The notes beneath the pieces are model-generated. The model worked only from the letters and a program-made list of their open reading frames with translations. It ran no database searches and was not told the origin of the DNA. A stretch of 64,000 nucleotides of DNA, from assembly GCA_030849465.1 (NCBI GenBank), contig JARVLF010000019.1, forward strand, positions 186,001 through 250,000. Reading direction: 5' to 3'. The position numbers were made by a program, and so were the translations under genes. Within the stretch, counting starts at the first letter, position 1. Every line of letters starts with the position of its first letter. This DNA comes from Moesziomyces globuligerus (lineage: Eukaryota; Basidiomycota; Ustilaginomycetes; Ustilaginales; Ustilaginaceae). Of the stretch, positions 1 through 10,025 are shown piece by piece.

Positions 1-1
1 G

Positions 2-3000
2 CTCAACCTGCTGGGCTTAGCAGACGACGCCTTCGGTCCGAGCATTGCATTCGAAGGCATGCGCGGCCACCATCAGTCAAGCCAGATCGACGCCGATGGC
101 TGGGACGCAAACGTCCGCGCTTCTCCAAGCTTGGCACGGCGCTCTCCCTCTTTGGACCTCTTGCGAACACTCGGAAGCAAGATCGCCTCACCTCTTCCAG
201 GCGCATCAGGGGAGGACGCGCCAGCTGCTGCACCCGCCTCGCCCCGCTCGCGCACCAAGAGCATCGATGGACTCACCAGACCGTTGCGTGATGTCTTGTC
301 GCAGCGACCGCGCAAGGACTCGAGCAGTCGCGCCGCAAGCCGCACCAGCGTGATCGAGCATCTTTCGCACGACGAAGCGCGCAGGCTGACGGGATCCGCG
401 GGACCGACAATCCTTCGAACGAAACGAGCTGTCGAGGAGCATCGTGCCGCGTACGCATCCTTTCCTTCCGAGATCGGTCTGCCAGACCGCGCCCACTTTG
501 ACCTTCTTCAACCGGGCAACCCCTCCACGGAGTCGAATGGCACGGAGACCCGGAGCCTCTCGCCATTGATGCACGATAACGCGTCCCAGGCGGAGACGCA
601 CAGACCGTCGCGGCCACAGCGACCAAACGACGCAGATGTGATCATGCAATCGCCTCAGGACATACTGCTTCCATCGTCGAACAGTTTACCTGCTGCGAAT
701 GCCGCCAGCAACAACAGGGGCGGCGTCTCGTCTTCTGGCTCTTCGATCACCTCTGCAAGCTCTGCTGCGACCGACTCTCCCGCAGCGCTTCGGGCGCCGT
801 TCTCGTTCCAGTCGCAGCCGTATCGGCCCTTGTCGCGTGATCTGCGACTCGATCAAAAAGCGATGGCTGACCGTCTGTCCAGCGATTCGGCTAATTTTGG
901 TACGTTGGATGGCCTACATCGGCCCAGCCTGTCGACGGGCTCGCAGAATGCCTTCTCACCCTCTCGAGGAGTACCGGCTTTCAAGTCGACGCCGCAGGCA
1001 GCTTCAGCGACGATGCTTCCTCCGGCACGTGCTGCCGACGCGGCCGCGCGTGGCCACTCGAGCCGTCGTTCGCTCAACAGCCTTGTGAGCAGTAAGCCGT
1101 GGTCCAGTCTGCTGGGGTCTCCCATCCTCGGCGGCGGTATGGCACTTGGCTCTTCTTCGTCTCAGCGCAAGCGCGTTACGACCACGTCCATCTCGCGACC
1201 CATGTCGGTTTCGACCTCGGCCTTCTCCACCGATCTGCACGATCTGAGTTCCGATAGCGCCGATCTGACGCTGCGAGCGTCGGATTTGGCAGGCTCGCGC
1301 GCACGCGTGGATTCAACACTTTCGAATTTTTCGGAACCGTTGCACTCGCACTCGGATCTGGCATCGCAGGCGCGAGCGCAGCCGCCCCTCTTGGTTCCAC
1401 CCTCGGGCCCACTCAGCGTTGCCCTGACTCCACATGCAGCTACCGCTGCGTCGTCTGCTTCCTCGCACCACTCGCATCGTTCGCACCACTCGCAACCCAC
1501 GCACCACTCGCATCGGCTGGCACCCACCTCGTCCACCTCGGCATTGCGCCAGCCCGCCTTCGGCCAGCTCCAAAGACCTACCACTGGCGACGGCTATCCT
1601 CTCGACCACCAAGACCCATCAGCTCTCGTCGCAGGCGCTTCTTTGGCACGCTCGGACGGACCACCTTCTCTCAACCGCTCGTCCTCGCTCAAAGCACTTG
1701 ACGTCCGCTCCGCAGAAGCTTCCGCCTTCAGCTCGATAGTGACGTCCGCTGCGGCGGTCTCGACGCGATCGCATCCGCGCCCGCTTTCTTCCGGCGCAAG
1801 CTACCGCAACTCGGACGCAGGATCGGTGCTTGCTCATCGCAAACGCCCCTCCTTCGGTCTCGCCATCGAGCCCGCCGCTCACTCGGCTTTCGACAGCATC
1901 CCCAGCCCGCTCTTGCGCACGCGCCGTGGCTCGCTGGCCTTGCCCGACGGCGCCAGATCCGGCCGTCCCTTCTCGTCTTCTTCGGCATCGGCAGGTCGCA
2001 CAGCATCTGACAGCTCCTCCCGCACCAGCTTGAATCAGTCCGCACGCGCATCAGCCGCAACGCTCTCCTCACACCACACCGTCGCATCGGACGACAAGAT
2101 CGAAGTGGGTACCGTCCGCGTCGACAGTCCAGCCAAGCTTGCGCCTGTTCAACCCTTTCAGACACTCTCGCTCCAGTCTGGCGATTCCATCGCTGCCCTC
2201 GAGAGCGCGATGTCGGCTGTGATGCTGCAGCCGCCCTCTCCGATTCATCGCCATTCGGCTTCGGTACCCATGGATGAAGGTGACTCGCCTCGACAACATC
2301 AGGAGGAGAGCTGGCGCCGGGCCACAGGCGGCACGCTTCTCGCTGCGGGTGCGGGCGCAGGCGCGGACCACCAGAACCCATCCGAGCCGCGGTCCGCGGA
2401 GAGACGGTCGTACATGATCCACTCGCCAGACGAAGAGAGGAAGCCTGCAGCTCCCTCGACCGACCACGGACGGCTGAGCCAAGCATCCAAGGACATCGCC
2501 TTCGGGTCCATCGCCGGCATGGTGAGCAAGGTCTTCGAGCATCCCTTTGATCTGGTCAAAGTGCGGCTGCAAACGCAGTCGGCCGATCTGCCGCCGCGCT
2601 ACGCCGGAGCGTTCGACTGCTTCAAGCAGACCTACCTGCAGGAAGGCATCCGCGGACTGTACCGCGGTCTCAGCATGCCCGTGCTGGGAGCCACGCTGGA
2701 GAATGCGTGCCTCTTCTTCACGTACAACCAGATCCAGTCGGCGATCCGGTGGGCAAACGGACAGGCGAGCAGCGCCTCTGCCGCCCAGGCGGACGCCGAT
2801 GCGCCTCTTTCGATGCCTCAGCTCGGCATCGCCGCAGCGGGCGCAGGCGCTGTGACCAGTCTGGTGCTCACGCCGATCGAACTGATCAAGTGCAAGATGC
2901 AGGTGCAGATGATCACGCGCGAGCAGCAGGCACCCGCTGCTAGCGCGGCCAGCGGCGTGGCCGGTGCGGCCAAGAACGGCGCCGCCTGGCAGTTGGAGCA

Positions 3001-3592
3001 GCAACGGTCGCTGTCGACGAGCGCGGTTCGGGGCGCGACGGGCGGCGTGCCGGCTTCGGCACAAGCGTTCAAGGCGCTGGACGGACCTTTGACGCTGCTG
3101 CGACGCACCGTAGCAGCGGACGGCATTCGCGGACTGTGGCTGGGTCAGACAGGCACGCTGCTGCGCGAGACCGGTGGCGGAGTGGCGTGGTTCCTCGCAT
3201 TCGAAGGCTGCTCGCGCTACCTGATCGCGCGCAAGCGGGCGCTCGAGAGGCGCAACGACGTCACCAAGAAGGACCTCAGCTCGCTCGAGCTCGTCGGCGC
3301 CGGTGCGCTTGCCGGCATCAGCTACAACGTCGTGCTCTTCCCCGCCGATTGCGTCAAGTCGACCATGCAGACCGAGCAGGAGATGCGCGCCGTCACGCAG
3401 CGCGCCGTCGCCGGCCAGCAGTGGAAGCGCACCGGCTTCTTCGACACCTTCAAGAAGATCTACGCCACGCGCGGCATCCGCGGCCTCTATGCCGGATGCG
3501 GCGTCACTTGCCTCCGCAGCGCCCCTTCCAGCGCCATCATCTTCCTCATGTACAACAAGCTCGAGAAGCTCAGCGACACGTATGGATTCTAG
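2..3592 (+). CDS. ORT1: Mitochondrial ornithine carrier (ORT1/ARG11-like) with giant N-terminal extension, 5' partial
   Basis: Mitochondrial carrier family protein, probably exchanging ornithine and related basic amino acids across the inner membrane for arginine synthesis. The last ~370 residues (numbering from the first ATG at 59) hold three carrier repeats with signature motifs PFDLVK (829-834), PIELIK (939-944) and PADCVK (1095-1100). ORT1-typical segments LENACLFFTYNQ, GGGVAWF and FPADCVKSTMQTE are present. The loop after the second signature carries a ~60-residue Ala/Ser-rich insert. The ~800 residues before the carrier are Ser/Ala/His-rich and look disordered, including a His-Ser run near 1461-1520; family members are usually ~300 aa. 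The frame stays open from base 2, so the true start lies outside the window, or an internal ATG (2269 or 2413) starts a normal-sized carrier. Carrier identity is sure; the fused product is less so. Confidence 0.88.
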   Translation, partial: LNLLGLADDAFGPSIAFEGMRGHHQSSQIDADGWDANVRASPSLARRSPSLDLLRTLGSKIASPLPGASGEDAPAAAPASPRSRTKSIDGLTRPLRDVLSQRPRKDSSSRAASRTSVIEHLSHDEARRLTGSAGPTILRTKRAVEEHRAAYASFPSEIGLPDRAHFDLLQPGNPSTESNGTETRSLSPLMHDNASQAETHRPSRPQRPNDADVIMQSPQDILLPSSNSLPAANAASNNRGGVSSSGSSITSASSAATDSPAALRAPFSFQSQPYRPLSRDLRLDQKAMADRLSSDSANFGTLDGLHRPSLSTGSQNAFSPSRGVPAFKSTPQAASATMLPPARAADAAARGHSSRRSLNSLVSSKPWSSLLGSPILGGGMALGSSSSQRKRVTTTSISRPMSVSTSAFSTDLHDLSSDSADLTLRASDLAGSRARVDSTLSNFSEPLHSHSDLASQARAQPPLLVPPSGPLSVALTPHAATAASSASSHHSHRSHHSQPTHHSHRLAPTSSTSALRQPAFGQLQRPTTGDGYPLDHQDPSALVAGASLARSDGPPSLNRSSSLKALDVRSAEASAFSSIVTSAAAVSTRSHPRPLSSGASYRNSDAGSVLAHRKRPSFGLAIEPAAHSAFDSIPSPLLRTRRGSLALPDGARSGRPFSSSSASAGRTASDSSSRTSLNQSARASAATLSSHHTVASDDKIEVGTVRVDSPAKLAPVQPFQTLSLQSGDSIAALESAMSAVMLQPPSPIHRHSASVPMDEGDSPRQHQEESWRRATGGTLLAAGAGAGADHQNPSEPRSAERRSYMIHSPDEERKPAAPSTDHGRLSQASKDIAFGSIAGMVSKVFEHPFDLVKVRLQTQSADLPPRYAGAFDCFKQTYLQEGIRGLYRGLSMPVLGATLENACLFFTYNQIQSAIRWANGQASSASAAQADADAPLSMPQLGIAAAGAGAVTSLVLTPIELIKCKMQVQMITREQQAPAASAASGVAGAAKNGAAWQLEQQRSLSTSAVRGATGGVPASAQAFKALDGPLTLLRRTVAADGIRGLWLGQTGTLLRETGGGVAWFLAFEGCSRYLIARKRALERRNDVTKKDLSSLELVGAGALAGISYNVVLFPADCVKSTMQTEQEMRAVTQRAVAGQQWKRTGFFDTFKKIYATRGIRGLYAGCGVTCLRSAPSSAIIFLMYNKLEKLSDTYGF

Positions 3593-3777
3593 TCCTCGTC
3601 CAGGCCGCACTGCATCGCCCTAGATACAATAGAGACATCAGCATGGCTCCATTGCCGTTGTGAAAAGGAAGGGTAAGCGACTGGTGTGAAGAGCGTCATG
3701 TGGGACACGTGCATTTTGTGGCCTGAATTGTTGGTTTTTTTTTTTTGGAATTTGTTTGGCGAATCGCGCAAAGTGTA

Positions 3778-6324
3778 TCAGAAGGGCCAGATGTCTGCAA
3801 AGCAGTCTTGGAGGTCGTTGACGAGGGAGGCGGGTTGTTCGAGAGCGGCAAAGTGGCCGCCGTGGGTGTGTTTTCGATACCAGCGCAGATTGACGCTTGC
3901 CCGGACGAACGATTGGGGCGCCTGGATGATCTCCAAGGGGAAGCTAGAATAGCCCGTGGGTTGGGGGATGTAGTTCTTTGGATCGCTAGCGATTTGCGAG
4001 GGACCTCTGGGATCCCGGTTGCGGTACGGGTAGAAGGAGCCAGCGATGCTATCCGTCGTCTCGTACAGGGTTACATTGGCCAAGATGGTGGCGATGTCCG
4101 GATCGGCATCCGTCCAGGCGTACATCTTTTCGCCGATCCACGCGAGTGTAGCTAGGGGCGAGCGGGAAAGCACCAAGCCGAGCGTCGAGGGTCGAGTTGC
4201 GTGCATCGCCGCATAGGCACTACCAGTTGCAGCGAACTCGATGCCCCTACCGAGACCCTCCCGATCCTCTCGCGACAAGGGCGCCGGTACCGAGCCTAGA
4301 CTGAGCCAGGAAACCGCCGTCCACGCTGCTTCGGTGAGAGCCTCGCCAGCTTTACCGACCAACGCACCCGCTCCGCACCACCGGCTCGATCGCTCGCCAC
4401 GACTCCAGTCCCAGAAGACCCCGAACGCCTTCTGGGAGTACCGCTGCTTGGAGATCATCTGCGGCAGCCGCAGGATCCACTCTGGCGTCGCCTGACGCCC
4501 TACGAACGGCAACACCATCGCCGGAGCCTGGGCCGGGCAGAAGTTGAGATGGACTGCGCGAACGTGATGCGGGAACTGCAACGCCATGCTTCGGAGCACC
4601 GCCGCGCCCCAATCGCCCGCCTGGATCGCGTAGTTGTGGTAGCCGAGGCGGAGCATGAGCTTGTGCATGATGCGAGCGACGTCCTTGACGAGCAGATCGC
4701 CCTGGGGTCCTGAATGCATGCCGACCACCGCGCCCGTCTGCGGATCCCGAGCCAGGCCTGCCGCAGCGCTCGAGAAGACGTAGCCGGGATGCGAGGGGAC
4801 GACGACGTCAAAGTGGACAGGAGTGAGGTTGCCCGGATGCGCCAGCGGCTTGATCACGTCGAGGAACTCGTGCACCGAGCCCGGCCAGCCGTGCAGGAGC
4901 AGGAGCGGGATCACCTTGACGCTCGAGTCGGCCGGAGGCGGATTGGCGCGTTCGTGGATGAAGTGCAGGTCGACGTCTTCGATGAGGACCTTGCAGTGCG
5001 AGAACGAGGCGAGACGCGCTTGCTCTGCCGCCCAGGTGTCGTGATCGGGCCCAGCTCGGCGACGGCCATCGACAGAGGCGTCCGAGTCCCCTGCTCCGGC
5101 AGTGGACGAGGCGGGCTCGGAGCGGAGGAAGGGGATCCACGCATCGCGCAGCTCGCAGAATCGCTCGTGGCTAAGGCCGAGGCGGTCGTGGCTGCCCTCG
5201 AAGCTCGCCTTGGTGGGGAGCGGGCGCTGGGCATCGGTCTCGATACGCTGGATCAGATCTTGCAGCCGGTCCTCGGAAACGGTGGGGTCGAAGGAACGAA
5301 TGACGAACGACTGTTTGCTGGAGCCGACGAGCTCGGTGTCGCGCTGGTTGCGTGCTTTCTCGTCGTCGCGAGGAGTCTGGGAGGGAGCGCTGCCCCACAA
5401 GCCGTGTTCTCCGCCATGGTAGACGGAGTCCACGCTCGGAGCGTCGCGGAAGAGGCGCCAGAACTCGTGACCGTCGAGTGCGCGCTCGAGGTAGTGCGGA
5501 AGCTTTTGGCCTGGCTGGGAGGCGATGGGCCGGGGCAAAGTGCGGATGTGGTTCTCGTGCTGAAGCTCTCGGACCCAGCGCTGAGCCGTCTCGGGGCTGT
5601 CGTCAGGGTGGTCCGGGATGTCGGGGCGTAGGAAGCTGAAGAGCTGCCACCAGTCGTACACGCGTGTGTCTGAGAGGATCCACCTGCGACCCCAGCCCGA
5701 GCGTATGCTTTGGTGGAGGAGAAGAATGGCACGGGCGACATCGAGGCCATGGACAAAATGGACCGAGCCCTTGAGGGCGAGCAATTCCTTGGTGGCACCC
5801 ACTCTGGAGGCGAAGTTCTTGGGCTGGCGGAGACCACCGTACAGACCTGCGAGGTTCAGGACGGCAGCGCGCGGATGGTGCGCATGGGCGGTGAGGTCGA
5901 GCAGCCTCTGTTCTGCCGCGGCGCGCGGGTTGTCAGTGTCAAAGGGTGAGGAGGAGGAACTGGTGCCAGGACCCCAGATGCCGGTGCTGCCGAGCTGAAT
6001 CCAGCGCGTGCGGCCATGTAGGGACTCGTACTCTCTCACCAGATCGTCCACCTGGGAGAGGTTCTTGATGGGAAAGATGATGACGACGGTCTTTGCGCTG
6101 GGGAGGGGACGGAGCGAATGCTCGGTGACCGGATCGGTGAGTTCAAACTGGATCCTGTGCGGATCTTGCGGCGATTTCTCGTCGGGGGGCGACCTCGATG
6201 TGTAGGCGAAGTGCAGCTTGTGCTGCTGGAGGAGAGGGATGAGAAAGGAGCCCGTCCATCCGGAGCCGAGTAGCAGGACGTCGACGCCTGGAGTGCGCCC
6301 TGCACGTGGAGCAAGCCGAGCCAT
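3778..6324 (-). CDS. NAD(P)-binding (SDR-like) domain fused to epoxide hydrolase
   Basis: An uninterrupted 848-aa frame joins two enzymes. Residues ~10-330 form a Rossmann domain: a GSGWTG nucleotide-binding turn after a VDVLLL strand, then GSTGIWGP, as in atypical SDR/epimerase-like proteins. From ~340 (QSFVIRSFDP) it is a microsomal-type epoxide hydrolase: an EHN segment, then the alpha/beta-hydrolase core with HGWPGS oxyanion motif (478-483), nucleophile D571 in AGDWG, the SAYAAMHATRP cap motif with its Tyr, and catalytic H824 in GGHFAALE. The hydrolase half should open epoxides to diols; the substrate is unknown. The start is the ATG at 6324; the frame upstream begins only with a non-ATG codon. 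It is divergent from the DUF4604 gene across 282 bp. A stop-free fusion is unusual, since the two halves are normally separate proteins. Confidence 0.85.
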   Translation of the reverse strand: MARLAPRAGRTPGVDVLLLGSGWTGSFLIPLLQQHKLHFAYTSRSPPDEKSPQDPHRIQFELTDPVTEHSLRPLPSAKTVVIIFPIKNLSQVDDLVREYESLHGRTRWIQLGSTGIWGPGTSSSSSPFDTDNPRAAAEQRLLDLTAHAHHPRAAVLNLAGLYGGLRQPKNFASRVGATKELLALKGSVHFVHGLDVARAILLLHQSIRSGWGRRWILSDTRVYDWWQLFSFLRPDIPDHPDDSPETAQRWVRELQHENHIRTLPRPIASQPGQKLPHYLERALDGHEFWRLFRDAPSVDSVYHGGEHGLWGSAPSQTPRDDEKARNQRDTELVGSSKQSFVIRSFDPTVSEDRLQDLIQRIETDAQRPLPTKASFEGSHDRLGLSHERFCELRDAWIPFLRSEPASSTAGAGDSDASVDGRRRAGPDHDTWAAEQARLASFSHCKVLIEDVDLHFIHERANPPPADSSVKVIPLLLLHGWPGSVHEFLDVIKPLAHPGNLTPVHFDVVVPSHPGYVFSSAAAGLARDPQTGAVVGMHSGPQGDLLVKDVARIMHKLMLRLGYHNYAIQAGDWGAAVLRSMALQFPHHVRAVHLNFCPAQAPAMVLPFVGRQATPEWILRLPQMISKQRYSQKAFGVFWDWSRGERSSRWCGAGALVGKAGEALTEAAWTAVSWLSLGSVPAPLSREDREGLGRGIEFAATGSAYAAMHATRPSTLGLVLSRSPLATLAWIGEKMYAWTDADPDIATILANVTLYETTDSIAGSFYPYRNRDPRGPSQIASDPKNYIPQPTGYSSFPLEIIQAPQSFVRASVNLRWYRKHTHGGHFAALEQPASLVNDLQDCFADIWPF

Positions 6325-6606
6325 GGTGCCTGAAAGGATACGCTCAAAGCGCAAGACGAGACGGGCGGCAATGGATGATTCTTCAACGCCGTGGGTGAGA
6401 TGATGATGGTCTAGAGGGCAGGCAGAGCTGAGTGTGGGCTGAGGAAGGCACCTGTCATCCGGCTGATCTGAGCGCCGATCGAGCCGAGACCTCCACTCTT
6501 TTTTCCCCTCTGCCTAAAGTGAGCCATCAGGGTCCAACAAGAACTCGGCCGCGCAGCCTCGCGCATCTTGTCGCACGGCGTCCAAGTGCATCTGGACGCT
6601 AGCATC

Positions 6607-7263
6607 ATGTCGGGCGGCAAGGGCAACCTAGCCTCTCGTTCGCTCGAGTACCGTGCGCCCGAGGTGCCCAACTTTCTCAAGGCTCTCAAGGCGCAGGTAT
6701 CGGCGAGCGAGCGATACGCCTCGTCCAGCAAGCGGCCCGTTGACGAGCTCGACTCGCTCGTCTCGTCCGCATCCTCGGCGGAGAAGCGCAAAGCGCGCGA
6801 CGACGACGAATACGCGGACTTGGATAGCGACGACGAGATCCATGGCGCACAGGTCGTGGTGCTCAAGGACGGCAAGCATCTTTCGCACCAGGAAGCGCTC
6901 CAAGCCAAAGCGGGTCTGGCGCAGCAGCGCCTCCCTTCCACCGATTCGGCCCAGACCATCGCTTCCTCGGGCGGCAACAGCACCGTGCTCAAGCGGAGAC
7001 GTCAAGCTATCACAGATGGAAACGCTCCAGAAAGCGAGCCGCTGACATCCGCCATCGAGTCGCAAAAGCCTCCAGGCGATGCCAGACGGGGCGAATCGAG
7101 CCTGGACCACGTCAAGGACCTCATCCGCAGCGAACGCGAAGCAAGATCTCCCTCGGACAGCGTCGCATCCAAGGGAGCCAAGAGGAAGGCAAAGAATGCA
7201 GAGGCACGCAAACTCAAAGCCAAATCGGGTAAAGGGCTCAGCTTCGATCTGGATGCCGATTAG
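6607..7263 (+). CDS. DUF4604 protein (KIAA1143-like)
   Basis: A 218-aa conserved eukaryotic protein of unknown function. It shows the family layout: an N-terminal LEYRAPEVPNFLKALK stretch, an acidic DDDEYADLDSDDE segment followed by AQVVVLKDGKHLS, a variable middle, and a C-terminal KGLSFDLDAD tail matching the LLSFD-acidic end of human KIAA1143. The ATG at 6607 is chosen because the conserved N-terminus follows at once; the 13 codons upstream have only a TTG. It shares a 282-bp divergent promoter with the epoxide hydrolase fusion and converges on the next gene with 105 bp between stops. Likely nuclear from its basic, lysine-rich C-terminal half, but that is inference. Confidence 0.85.
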   Translation: MSGGKGNLASRSLEYRAPEVPNFLKALKAQVSASERYASSSKRPVDELDSLVSSASSAEKRKARDDDEYADLDSDDEIHGAQVVVLKDGKHLSHQEALQAKAGLAQQRLPSTDSAQTIASSGGNSTVLKRRRQAITDGNAPESEPLTSAIESQKPPGDARRGESSLDHVKDLIRSEREARSPSDSVASKGAKRKAKNAEARKLKAKSGKGLSFDLDAD

Positions 7264-7368
7264 ATGCACGGACGTTGTCGATTTGGACGCGGAAGCAAAA
7301 ACGTGGCATAAGATTAGATGTGGCGGTGGGTGCTGCAGGTGCAGGCGAAGACGACGAGGTCGTTGTGC

Positions 7369-9198
7369 TCAGCGGAAGCCTTCGAGGACCGCCTCGCACT
7401 GGAACCAGCAACGCGTCTCGGCGTGGGCGCTGATGAGTGTTTCGGCGACGGGCGCGGGCGACCGCACAAGGTCGGTAGCAGGGTCGGAGAAGTCGATCTG
7501 GATACCGGCCAGGCGGGGTGTGCGTTTGAGCGAGGCGGGCAGCGAGCGCACGGAGCACGAGTCGGAACTGGCGAGCGAGGGATGGCGGGCGCGATGGCCG
7601 CGGATCAAGTTGCGGCTGAGGAGGCTACCAGCCTTGGGCTCGCGCGAGCGACGGCGGTTCGCGGGCAGAGGCAGCGCAGACTCGTCGTGGGTGAGGGGCA
7701 GATCAGACGACGTGGCGTCAAGGCTGCTCTGGTTGACGAGCTCGCTCCGCGTCATCTCGACATCGGTGTCTGCTTCGGAGCCGTGCACGACATCGTGCGG
7801 ATCGTGAGCGTAGACGGTGGACGATCCGAGCGAAGAGCCTGTGCGGCTCAGATCGAGGCTGCGCTGGTTTTGCGAGTCGGTGGTGGCGGCCAAAGGACTG
7901 CTGCATCTTGGAATGCAGCCGTCGGTGATCAAGGAACCGCCGTTGGATCTCAAGTTGCAGGACTTGTCGGCCGCCGAGGGAGGACGACTGTCTTCGGAGA
8001 GCGAGCTGATGCTGGATTCGCCGGGATGTTCCGAGGCGCTGTCCTCGAGACCCGAGTCGGTGACGGAGGAGGACGATTCGCACGTGGAGCGAGCCCGGGG
8101 CGGCGTGGAACAGCTGCTGGCTTGTACAGAGCAGAGAGGATGGGCAGAGGCAGCTTGGCAAGGGTGCGAGGGAGAGAGGGGCTCGCAGAGAGGGTCGAGA
8201 TCAAAGTCGAGATGTTGACGGGCGGACCAACCGGGGCACCGGAAGGAAGCGGGTGCGCTGAGGAAGAGGTGCATGCGGGTGGGAGCCAGCGGCGATCCGA
8301 GGAAGGACTCGAGACGTCGATCGCCGACCAAGAGGCGCACGAGCTTGCGTTCCCAGTTGTTGCTCGTCTTTTCCCTAGCGGCGCTGCGTTGGGAGTTGGA
8401 AGCGTGCGAGGCGAGATGGGCGAGATGGGCCTCGAGATCGTCGCTGTGGGATGCAGAGTCGATTTGGTCTGCTGGATCTGCGTCGCATTGCAAGAGATCG
8501 TCGAGCGCGACGTGGGCGGATTCGGCACTGCATCTGCCGATCGCCTGGATGAGATCGAGTACAAAGACCTCTCGGGGCATGGCGGCGCTGGCGCCGATGA
8601 CGACGAGGAGCCTGAGGTCGTTGGGAGAGAGGGCGGCCGGAGATGGAGGGTAGGGGTTGCGCGAGGGGCCCTCGCCGTTGGTGGCGGCGAAGGCAGCCAG
8701 GTGGTTGGCAGCCTGCTCTAGGTGGTGTCGAAGCTGGTCTAGCCTAGCGAGCAGCTTGTCTTGCTTTCTGAGTCGGGAGGATGAGGTGCGCGACCGCTGG
8801 CGTGGCGACGAAGGAGGCTGGGAGGCGTGCGCGAGACGTCGTTTGCGCAGGAGGCTGACGGGTTCGGTGAGCTGCCCCTTTGCGAAGAGCAGATGATGGA
8901 GGAGAGACTCGGCGAGTCTTGCGGTGAGCTGATCGCAGTGACCCTGCGGTTGTGCCTTGCGGAGGTCGGCATCGTCGCGACGCATTGCGGCGAGGATGCG
9001 AGAGCGATCGTGGCGACTGGAGGAGCCGGCGTGCGAGAGAAGGCGGCCGTTGCGCTCGTGCGCTAGCTGAGCCGTCATGGTGGAGCCCATCTCCAGGCGG
9101 GGCACATCGAGGCGAGAAGTGTGGCTGGATCGTGCTCCGCGCGGACGCGATCCCCGGCGCCGCGGCGGGTCTGGTGTCGTGGGCTGGTGCGACGCCAT
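7369..9198 (-). CDS. Unrecognised Ser-rich protein, 609 aa
   Basis: I do not recognise this protein. The ATG at 9198 opens 609 codons. The N-terminus (~1-30) is basic and proline-rich. A region of ~70-180 has predicted helical character with many Leu/Arg/His, including RLRKQDKLLARLDQLRHHL, which could form a short coiled coil. A hydrophobic patch LRLLVVIGASAAMPREVFV (near 200) and a WERKLVRLLVGDRRLESFL segment (near 290) look like the folded core. The last ~250 residues are Ser-rich and low-complexity. No signal peptide or transmembrane helix is obvious. Long uninterrupted frame and smut-like codon use support it being real; a fungal-specific regulator or scaffold is conceivable but unsupported. 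Confidence 0.6.
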   Translation of the reverse strand: MASHQPTTPDPPRRRGSRPRGARSSHTSRLDVPRLEMGSTMTAQLAHERNGRLLSHAGSSSRHDRSRILAAMRRDDADLRKAQPQGHCDQLTARLAESLLHHLLFAKGQLTEPVSLLRKRRLAHASQPPSSPRQRSRTSSSRLRKQDKLLARLDQLRHHLEQAANHLAAFAATNGEGPSRNPYPPSPAALSPNDLRLLVVIGASAAMPREVFVLDLIQAIGRCSAESAHVALDDLLQCDADPADQIDSASHSDDLEAHLAHLASHASNSQRSAAREKTSNNWERKLVRLLVGDRRLESFLGSPLAPTRMHLFLSAPASFRCPGWSARQHLDFDLDPLCEPLSPSHPCQAASAHPLCSVQASSCSTPPRARSTCESSSSVTDSGLEDSASEHPGESSISSLSEDSRPPSAADKSCNLRSNGGSLITDGCIPRCSSPLAATTDSQNQRSLDLSRTGSSLGSSTVYAHDPHDVVHGSEADTDVEMTRSELVNQSSLDATSSDLPLTHDESALPLPANRRRSREPKAGSLLSRNLIRGHRARHPSLASSDSCSVRSLPASLKRTPRLAGIQIDFSDPATDLVRSPAPVAETLISAHAETRCWFQCEAVLEGFR

Positions 9199-10025
9199 GT
9201 CAGTGCGCAATCCGAGACGATTTCAGGTGAACATGGATAGCATGGTGGTGTTGCAAGGTGCAGCGGAGCGAAGACGATGGTGGTGAGGGAGCGGCGCCAA
9301 GCAAGATACGGTTGTGCACAAGTGGAGAATCACGAATGGCGGCTGTGTTGCATTCAGCCGTCTGTAAGGAACGCGGTGCCTGGGGTCACGTGCGGCTGCC
9401 TTTTTTGCTCGAGTGGTTAGACCGCCGTGACTCACAGCTGGGCATCTGGCGATTTGAATAGTGATCTGGCGTTGGAATAGAGATCGAAAGGGCGGCTTGA
9501 AATCGAGCAAATAGAAAGCGTAGCGTTGCAGCTGGAAGAACGAGGCGCGGCCAAGCACAGGCCATTCGCAGCTCAGAGCCGCACGCAGCCACGTCGACTG
9601 GACAAGAGAGGGAGAGAGAGAGAGACACGCACCCGACGACACGTCTCTGAGCTGGCAATGCTCAGCGCAATGCTCAGCGCAGCCGCCTCAGCGCAGCAGC
9701 TAAGAGCAGGGCCACCGACCGAGCTCCCCGTGCGTCGGTGGGTCATCAGGTGTTGGCATCGGCTCGCATCTTCTCGACATCTCCCCTGCCTCTCGCCTCC
9801 GCCTCCGCCTCTTCGTTGACCATCGGTGGTTGCCTCCCTCCTCTTCTCGATCGTCCACGCTCACGCTCACGCTTCACTGCAACGCCGTACTGCCACATCG
9901 CGGCTGCAACGTTGCCGCTCTAGCCCCACCGCCCTGGCCCTCGTCGCCGTTGCCGACGTATTGGCATAACCCTCTCCTCCTCCGCACCGGGCCGCTCGAC
10001 TCTCTCGAGCCATCCTTCGCTCACC
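9199..10025. other. Divergent intergenic region upstream of alpha-COP
   Basis: 827 bp between the start of the Ser-rich gene and the alpha-COP ATG, presumably holding both promoters. It contains a GA-rich run near 9606-9625, a direct repeat of an ATGCTCAGCGCA-like unit at ~9658-9680, and a CT-rich stretch (9780-9890) of the kind that precedes fungal starts. A D-arm-like string near 9409 does not fold as a tRNA. I see no gene. Confidence 0.6.

Noticed and set aside
9409..9475. tRNA-like string GCTCGAGTGGTTAGACC
   Set aside because: It resembles a D-arm, but there is no matching acceptor stem, anticodon arm or GTTCGANNC T-loop downstream. No tRNA, rRNA or CRISPR array was found anywhere in the window.
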